Assembly (NCBI GenBank): GCA_038234715.1 | Contig: JBBQTD010000056.1 | Location: 1-21,721 of the forward strand | Length of the DNA: 21,721 nucleotides | Reading direction: 5' to 3' | DNA from: SZAS-103 sp038234715 | Lineage (GTDB): Bacteria; Pseudomonadota; Gammaproteobacteria; Xanthomonadales; Xanthomonadaceae | Part shown: positions 18,217-21,721 of the stretch, piece after piece | Layout: the number at the start of each line of letters is the position of its first letter | Numbering within the stretch: position 1 is the first letter of the stretch | Translations under genes and position numbers: made by a program | The notes under the pieces: model-generated | What the model was told of the DNA's origin: nothing | Database searches by the model: none | What the model saw: the letters and a program-made list of their open reading frames with translations, nothing else

Positions 18217-18669
18217 TCAGCTGACCTGGATGCGTCGCGGCGTGGTTTCGGGCTTCTTGGGAATGCTTATTTCCAGCACGCCGTTCTTGCCCGTTGCGGC
18301 GATGCCCTCGGGGTTTGCGCTGTCCGGCAACGCGAATCTACGGTAGAAGGTCCCGTGCGCGCGCTCGATCCGCGAGAAACGCTCGCTGTCGCGACCGCTC
18401 TCCACCGTGCGCTCGCCCTTCAGGCTCAGGATCCCCTTGTCCATGTGGATCTCGATAACCTTGGGCTCCACGCCGGGAATGTCGGCGTAGATCACAAAGC
18501 GCTCGGGCTCTTCCTTGATGTCCACCCGCGGCGTCCACTGGCTGGTCACCACGTTGGATTGGTCGGCGCTGTCCTCACCGAAGAACTTGTCGAAAACCTG
18601 CTTCATTTCGTCGCTGAAGCCATTGTTGGTCCAGGGGCGCATGCCATGCGGCTGGCGTGTCATCGTCAT
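18217..18669 (-). CDS. small heat-shock protein, Hsp20/alpha-crystallin family
   Basis: The 150-residue product is an ATP-independent holdase that keeps unfolding proteins soluble for DnaK/ClpB. The alpha-crystallin domain spans about 44-140 (TPRVDIKEEPERFVIYADIPGV, KGILSLKGERT, GTFYRRFALPDSANPEGI, KNGVLEISIPK), with the IxI-type motif ISI near the C-terminus. The ATG at 18669 is chosen because GGAG lies seven bases upstream; an internal ATG six bases later is less well spaced. The frame extends further upstream without similarity. A sigma-32-like promoter lies 49 bases before the start, and the leader contains a GGCGGC/GCCGCC hairpin (18693-18707). The DnaJ-like cbpA is downstream on the same strand. 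Confidence 0.94.
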   Translation of the reverse strand: MTMTRQPHGMRPWTNNGFSDEMKQVFDKFFGEDSADQSNVVTSQWTPRVDIKEEPERFVIYADIPGVEPKVIEIHMDKGILSLKGERTVESGRDSERFSRIERAHGTFYRRFALPDSANPEGIAATGKNGVLEISIPKKPETTPRRIQVS

Positions 18670-18717
18670 GTCTTGTCTCCGGTAGTGTGGGTGGCGGCAG
18701 CGCCGCCGTGACCGGGA

Positions 18718-18745
18718 ACTAGGGTCTTGCCCTGCGGGTTTCAAG
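18718..18745 (-). promoter_or_regulatory. sigma-32-like heat-shock promoter of hsp20
   Basis: On the minus strand CTTGAAA (18745-18739) matches the RpoH -35 consensus exactly. After 14 bases it is followed by CCCTAGT (18724-18718), five of seven matches to the CCCATNT -10. The position, giving about a 42-base leader before hsp20, and the nature of the gene support it. Confidence 0.7.
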
Positions 18746-18822
18746 TCCTGTCCGACGCCCATTGCCAACCATTCATCCGCGCGCGCTAAACTGGCGGTTT
18801 CCCCACGCAGGAAGCACAACCC

Positions 18823-19305
18823 ATGACAATCCAGGTCGGCGATCGCATCCCCCACGCGGTCCTCAATGTACTCAAGGACGGCGTGCAGTCCGTCAGCACG
18901 GAAGACGTTTTCGCTGGCAAGAAGGTCGTGCTGTTCTCGGTCCCCGGCGCGTTCACGCCGACGTGTTCGGCCAAGCACCTGCCGGGCTTCGTGCAGCATC
19001 TCGATGCGTTCAAGGCGCGGGGCATCGACGTTGCGTGCATGGCCGTCAACGATGCATTCGTTATGGACGCCTGGGCGAAACACCAGAACGTCCCGGAAGA
19101 CGGCATCGCCATGCTAGCCGACGGCAACAGCGCCCTCACCGATGCACTGGGACTGGAGATGGACGGCACCGCGTTCGGCCTGGGCAAGCGTTCGAAGCGC
19201 TTCGCGTTGTACGCCGAGGATGCCGTCGTCAAGCAGCTCTTCATCGAGGCGCCCGGCGAATTCAGGGTATCCACTGCCGAGCATGTGTTGTCCGCGCTGA
19301 GCTGA
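18823..19305 (+). CDS. peroxiredoxin, Prx5 family
   Basis: The 160-residue product is a thiol peroxidase of the Prx5 subfamily, reducing hydrogen peroxide and alkyl hydroperoxides in the cytosol. The peroxidatic Cys48 lies in VPGAFTPTCSAKHLPGF, the universal PxxxTxxC motif. A second cysteine at 72 (IDVACMAVND) could act in resolution, or the enzyme may be one-Cys and use glutaredoxin or thioredoxin; the sequence does not decide. Length matches stand-alone Prx5 proteins; there is no fused glutaredoxin domain. An AGGAAG sequence lies upstream of the ATG, and TTGCCA/TAAACT boxes (18762-18792, 19-base spacing) are a weak promoter candidate. It is divergent from hsp20 and followed by a ferritin-like gene in the same direction. 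Confidence 0.93.
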   Translation: MTIQVGDRIPHAVLNVLKDGVQSVSTEDVFAGKKVVLFSVPGAFTPTCSAKHLPGFVQHLDAFKARGIDVACMAVNDAFVMDAWAKHQNVPEDGIAMLADGNSALTDALGLEMDGTAFGLGKRSKRFALYAEDAVVKQLFIEAPGEFRVSTAEHVLSALS

Positions 19306-19380
19306 CCGCAATCCTCGACCGAATGTGCGCCGACCGAGCGTCCGTTTCGCAATTCCGATTTGCAACCAGGGAGAACCACC

Positions 19381-19977
19381 ATGAGCAAGAAGCCCAGCGC
19401 TGACGCAGGCGCGAAAAAACCTGCCGCGACACCAGCGCCTTCCCAGCCGTTCCTGACCGACGTGAAGACCTTGCGTGCACGCGCCCGCCAGCACATCGAC
19501 GACGGCGCGGTGACCGAAGGCTATGCCGGCGATCGCGAGACGGTGATCAAGCTGCTCAACGAAGCGCTCGCGACCGAGATCGTCTGCGTGTTGCGTTACC
19601 GCTACCATCATTTCGTCGCCAGCGGCATCCATGCAGATGCGATCGCCGCGGAATTCCTCGTGCATTCCAACGAGGAGCAGGAACACGCTGACTGGCTCGC
19701 CAAGCGCATCGTGCAGCTCAACGGCGAACCGAACATGGACCCCGCCGGGCTCACCTCGCGCAGCCATTCCGAATACGTCAAGGGCACTGACCTGCGCGAC
19801 ATGATCAAGGAAAACCTCGTCGCCGAGCGCATCGCGATTGACAGCTACAAGGAAATGATCGCCTACATCGGCGACAAGGACACCACGACAAAACGCGTCC
19901 TCGAAAGTATCCTCGCGGTGGAGGAAGAACACGCCGACGAGTTGTCGGATTGGCTGGAAGGGGAATGGGGGCGGTAA
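19381..19977 (+). CDS. ferritin-like diiron protein (bacterioferritin/Dps-related)
   Basis: The 198-residue product has a low-complexity Ala/Pro/Lys N-terminus (1-22) and a four-helix ferritin-like domain. Putative iron ligands follow the diiron pattern: Glu66 (NEALATEIVC), Glu99 with His102 (EEQEHADW), Glu149 (LVAERIAID) and Glu181 with His184 (VEEEHADEL). The family takes up or oxidises Fe(II), limiting Fenton chemistry. It lacks the Met ligand region needed to call a classical haem bacterioferritin with certainty. The ATG at 19381 has GGGAG eight bases upstream; a TTG seven codons earlier is unlikely. It lies 75 bases after the peroxiredoxin gene in the same direction, which fits joint handling of peroxide and iron. 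Confidence 0.88.
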   Translation: MSKKPSADAGAKKPAATPAPSQPFLTDVKTLRARARQHIDDGAVTEGYAGDRETVIKLLNEALATEIVCVLRYRYHHFVASGIHADAIAAEFLVHSNEEQEHADWLAKRIVQLNGEPNMDPAGLTSRSHSEYVKGTDLRDMIKENLVAERIAIDSYKEMIAYIGDKDTTTKRVLESILAVEEEHADELSDWLEGEWGR

Positions 19978-20381
19978 GGCGCGTTTGCGAACCACTGGTT
20001 CGCGCGCCGAAGAGCGCCCGTAGCAGGAAGCGAAGGGCATGGGGATCTTGAGAGACCGGGCTCGGCCGAACAGGATCGATTTGGATAGAGCGTAGTCCAA
20101 AAAACACCATGCGACGACGAGCGCCCGGCAATGCCGGGCGTTCTGCTTTGGGAATTTGATCGAGCGATTCAGTCCATTCTCAATGCAGCGCATTGTTCAA
20201 TGAACACAATCCTTCCGACGCCGGAGCGAGCTAGGCCGCAATGGATTCATATCCAACTGGAGAGGACTCGACGAGCCGGCAGGTCGCCATCGAAGTGGTT
20301 TGGTCGATCCCTGGCATTGGCAAGACAGATAAGCCAGGGAGGTCACCTGACGCGGTTGACGGGAAGCTCCCTGCGGAATGG
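19978..20381. other. gene-free stretch between ferritin gene and cassette-like region
   Basis: No convincing coding sequence is seen in these 404 bases; the open frames lack ribosome-binding sites and family resemblance. It contains a small hairpin (GCGAACC/GGTTCGC, 19987-20003) right after the ferritin stop, a GC-rich hairpin at 20122-20140, and a short GGGA/TCCC palindrome near 20361-20371. It appears to mark the passage from conserved chromosome into the accessory right end. Confidence 0.55.
20122..20149 (+). terminator. possible terminator downstream of ferritin gene
   Basis: An 8-bp GC stem (CGCCCGGC at 20122-20129 with GCCGGGCG at 20133-20140) with a three-base loop is followed by TTCTGCTTT, an interrupted T-tract. 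It is 145 bases after the ferritin-like gene's stop, so it may end that transcript, but the T-tract is weak. Confidence 0.4.
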
Positions 20382-20738
20382 TTAGCTGTACTTGCGTTCA
20401 AACGCTTCACGCGAAAAGTCCATGTAGCAATTGGCCGCCTCTGCAGCGGCCTCGCGCCCGACGACAACTTTTTCAATGTGGGCTTTTTTCTTGGACAAGA
20501 GCCCCAGGAAGCCCGAGCCTGTATTGCTTGCGATGACGTCCGACCAGATCATGTATTGAGACTTTCCAACAGGTCGAACCTCCAGGAAATCCTGCTCGCT
20601 ACGGTAGAAGCCAACCCCGAATTGCTTCTCGGTAGCCAACGAAGCCTCGGCCCTGTCAATGAGCGAGAGAACCTGTTCTTTCTTGGCTTCGCCAAGTTCC
20701 TCAGTGCCGCCATCGTCGTGAGCCAGGTATGCGCGCAT
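20382..20738 (-). CDS. hypothetical protein, putative cassette ORF
   Basis: The 118-residue product (MRAYLAHDDGGTEELGEAKK to FSREAFERKYS) is not recognised. It is soluble and of mixed charge, with a likely helical segment (KKEQVLSLIDRAEASLATEKQ) and a probable beta region (FGVGFYRSEQDFLEVRPVGKSQYMIW). The frame extends to 20783, but the ATG at 20738 is preferred because AAGGAA lies five bases upstream. Composition is less GC-rich than the chromosomal genes to the left. It follows a cassette-type repeat (20753-20846) on the same strand, and its stop TAA sits in AGCTAAC, one base off the RYYYAAC cassette-site core. An overlapping plus-strand frame (20241-20837) looks less like protein. Function unknown. 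Confidence 0.6.
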   Translation of the reverse strand: MRAYLAHDDGGTEELGEAKKEQVLSLIDRAEASLATEKQFGVGFYRSEQDFLEVRPVGKSQYMIWSDVIASNTGSGFLGLLSKKKAHIEKVVVGREAAAEAANCYMDFSREAFERKYS

Positions 20739-20752
20739 GTCTTTCCTTGTAC

Positions 20753-20846
20753 ATCCAAAGCAGTAAGTCCGCGCAACCGGCACAATTTCAGCCGCCGAGA
20801 GAAGTGTTCGCTCGGTCCCGCCAGGCGTTGCACTTAGAAGTTGAAT
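20753..20846 (-). repeat. attC-like site B (degenerate)
   Basis: On the minus strand it begins with ATTCAAC (20846-20840), matching RYYYAAC and placed directly after the TAG of the membrane-protein ORF. It ends with TTTGGAT (20759-20753), one base off GTTRRRY. Bases 20811-20850 are 36/40 identical to 21221-21260, in the same orientation and exactly 410 bases apart. The left portion differs from site A. Confidence 0.45.
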
Positions 20847-21152
20847 CTAGACGTGCTTGCGAGTGAGATAGCGTACCGCAAGGAATGCCGTGGCCGGCAA
20901 GAATAGAAGCCAGAATGCTGTCGCGCAGTACCACGCATCGACGACATTTTGAAGGCTGAGAACAAAAACCGCCTCACCAAGCGAGTGAAAAACACCCTTC
21001 TGTGGCGGCGGCAACCAGCGGGACATCGGGATGCCTGGCGCAAGAAACAACAAAGAGGAGAAGACCGAGAAGTCTGTGTAAAGGACCAAGGCACTCCAGC
21101 TGCAAGTAAGAGCAGCGACGATTGCTGCGGCTGCGAAAGGCATGCGTTTCAT
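20847..21152 (-). CDS. small membrane protein, putative cassette ORF
   Basis: The 101-residue product is hydrophobic, with likely membrane segments near residues 5-25 (FAAAAIVAALTCSWSALVL), 28-42 (SVFSSLLFLAPG) and 74-95 (YCATAFWLLFLPATAFLAV), and a basic C-terminal end (RYLTRKHV). No family is recognised. The ATG at 21152 has AGGGG about eight bases upstream and starts MKRMPFAAAA; ATG at 21143 is an alternative. The ORF sits between two repeats: the block ending in GTCAGGC lies immediately before its start, and its TAG stop is directly followed by ATTCAAC of the next repeat. Its composition is visibly less GC-rich than the housekeeping genes. Function unknown. Confidence 0.6.
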   Translation of the reverse strand: MKRMPFAAAAIVAALTCSWSALVLYTDFSVFSSLLFLAPGIPMSRWLPPPQKGVFHSLGEAVFVLSLQNVVDAWYCATAFWLLFLPATAFLAVRYLTRKHV

Positions 21153-21154
21153 TC

Positions 21155-21256
21155 GCCTGACCCCTAAGCTAAGCGGCCGTGCAGGCCGCAACGCATGATT
21201 GCACCGGAAACTTGGTCCCGCACGGTCCCGCTAGGTGTTGCACTTAGGAGTTGAAT
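21155..21256 (-). repeat. attC-like site A
   Basis: On the minus strand the site runs from ATTCAAC (21256-21250), just after a TAG stop, to GTCAGGC (21161-21155), just before the next ORF. The ends are mutually complementary: CCTAAG (21163-21168) pairs with CTTAGG (21243-21248) and the adjoining AC pairs with GT. Inside is a GCGGCC/GGCCGC hairpin (21173-21189). The end GCTTAGCTTAGGGGTCAGGC resembles the 3' end of Pseudomonas/Xanthomonas attC sites as recalled (GCTTAACTCAGGCGTTAGGC). A direct copy of its right 40 bases lies at 20811-20850. Confidence 0.5.
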
Positions 21257-21568
21257 CTAGGCCGACGGTGGTTGCCCAACATAGAGCTGGACGGCGCGAA
21301 AAGTAGGGCCGTTGATGTCCCATAGCAAGAAAACGTAAAAGAGTGCGGCTGCTGAGACTGGGATAGCCAGAGAAAGCGGGTTGGACAAAGACCAACATGG
21401 AACGAACGCACCTGCCGCAATTGCACCGCCGACCAGAGTTGCGACAACAAGCCAAAACCTACTGTCCGCCCACTTGTCGTGCTGCCTCAGAGCGGCTGTG
21501 ACTATGCGCCGCTGTTCCACACGGGACATGGCGCGAAATGCTGGGTACTGGCTGATGCTGAAGTACAA
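21257..21568 (-). CDS. small membrane protein, putative cassette ORF
   Basis: The frame encodes up to 103 residues with two hydrophobic segments (FWLVVATLVGGAIAAGAFVPCW and LSLAIPVSAAALFYVFLLW), so a small two-span membrane protein is likely. It is not recognised. The start is uncertain: a TTG at 21568, one base after the GTTAGGC of the upstream repeat, would use the whole frame, while ATG at 21529 (MSRVEQRRIVTAALRQHDKW, 90 residues) has no clear Shine-Dalgarno. Cassette ORFs often begin right after the recombination core, which slightly favours the longer form. Its TAG stop abuts ATTCAAC of site A. The IS5-like element lies about 20 bases upstream and may separate it from its original promoter. 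Confidence 0.55.
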   Translation of the reverse strand: MYFSISQYPAFRAMSRVEQRRIVTAALRQHDKWADSRFWLVVATLVGGAIAAGAFVPCWSLSNPLSLAIPVSAAALFYVFLLWDINGPTFRAVQLYVGQPPSA

Positions 21569-21569
21569 G

Positions 21570-21587
21570 GCCTAACGCCTAAGCTAG
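21570..21587 (-). repeat. attC-like end interrupted by IS5-family element
   Basis: GCCTAACGCCTAAGCTAG on the plus strand matches 15 of 18 bases of site A (21155-21172). On the minus strand it ends in GTTAGGC, a full match to the GTTRRRY core. The rest of the site is missing: sequence resembling an IS5 end begins at 21588. Confidence 0.5.
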
Positions 21588-21721
21588 GGAAGGTCTGAAC
21601 AAGTCGCCCGAAGTGTGTTGAAATTGGATCGGGCGAACAAGGGCTGCATTGCATGGACCAGATGAGCTTCGGCGATGCGGAATACGCCGCCAAGAAGAAG
21701 ACGACGCGCCGCGAGGTGTTT
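21588..21721 (+). mobile_element. IS5-family insertion sequence, left end (cut by window edge)
   Basis: GGAAGGTCTGAACAAG at 21588 resembles the IS5 terminal repeat (GGAAGGTGCGAATAAG). The preceding four bases are CTAG, fitting the YTAR target duplicated by this family. A transposase start follows 65 bases in. The other end is outside the window, so the repeat and duplication cannot be confirmed here. Confidence 0.75.
21653..21721 (+). CDS. IS5-family transposase, N-terminal fragment (cut by window edge)
   Basis: The 23 visible codons read MDQMSFGDAEYAAKKKTTRR and then EVF. This closely matches the start of IS5-group transposases (MDQMSFxDAExAxKRKxTRxExF), DDE enzymes that move the element. 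The ATG at 21653 gives the family's usual MDQMSF start. The terminal repeat 65 bases upstream supports the call. Completeness cannot be judged because the window ends. Confidence 0.82.
   Translation, partial: MDQMSFGDAEYAAKKKTTRREVF

Noticed and set aside
19114..20193. 359-codon minus-strand open frame opposite the peroxiredoxin and ferritin genes
   Set aside because: Antisense to two recognised genes; no family resemblance.
20241..20837. 198-codon plus-strand open frame opposite the 118-aa ORF
   Set aside because: It lacks a ribosome-binding site, runs through the repeat into Arg-rich sequence, and is less protein-like than the minus-strand frame; not fully excluded.

Overview
The window looks like chromosomal DNA of a GC-rich gammaproteobacterium of the Xanthomonadales/Lysobacterales (Xanthomonas, Lysobacter or Rhodanobacter type). 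The protein families, the sucA-sucB-lpd order, the RoxA (YcfD-type) oxygenase and the extragenic palindromes (the CCCTCTCCC/GGGAGAGGG family, and GGAATCGGGAATGGGG-like blocks) all point there. This assignment is inferred from recognition; no database search was possible.

Layout. Positions 1-62 hold the 5' end of an IS630-family transposase running off the left edge. Then come fumC (-) and purB (+), divergent around a perfect 39-bp inverted repeat. Next are a RoxA-type ribosomal oxygenase gene and an overlapping GNAT gene with an uncharacterised C-terminal domain. The 2-oxoglutarate dehydrogenase operon sucA-sucB-lpd follows (5770-11466), its last two genes separated by an extragenic inverted repeat. 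A small exported DUF6438-like gene overlaps the lpd stop. A secreted M3 peptidase (dcp-like) ends in a textbook UUCG-loop terminator. After a 455-bp gap come an acuI/yhdH-type reductase, a stand-alone PilH-type receiver with its own promoter, and a small exported protein.

From 17145 to 19977 there is a stress-protection block. cbpA (DnaJ-like) and hsp20 lie on the minus strand, with a good sigma-32-like promoter before hsp20 and a terminator-like hairpin in the cbpA leader. A Prx5-type peroxiredoxin and a ferritin-like diiron protein lie on the plus strand.

The right end (about 19980-21721) is different. It is less GC-rich, with three short unrelated minus-strand ORFs. Two of them end with TAG immediately followed by ATTCAAC, within a 40-bp direct repeat (36/40 identical) spaced exactly 410 bp apart. 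Conserved blocks containing GTTAGGC or GTCAGGC precede two of the ORFs. This geometry fits an integron-type gene-cassette array without an integrase in view. An IS5-family element has inserted at CTAG inside the outermost site and runs off the right edge.

Most of the window is conserved housekeeping: TCA cycle (fumC, sucAB, lpd), purine synthesis (purB), and protein and oxidative stress. The least explained parts are the cassette-like array, the RoxA/GNAT pair, the cbpA leader and the orphan hairpin before acuI.
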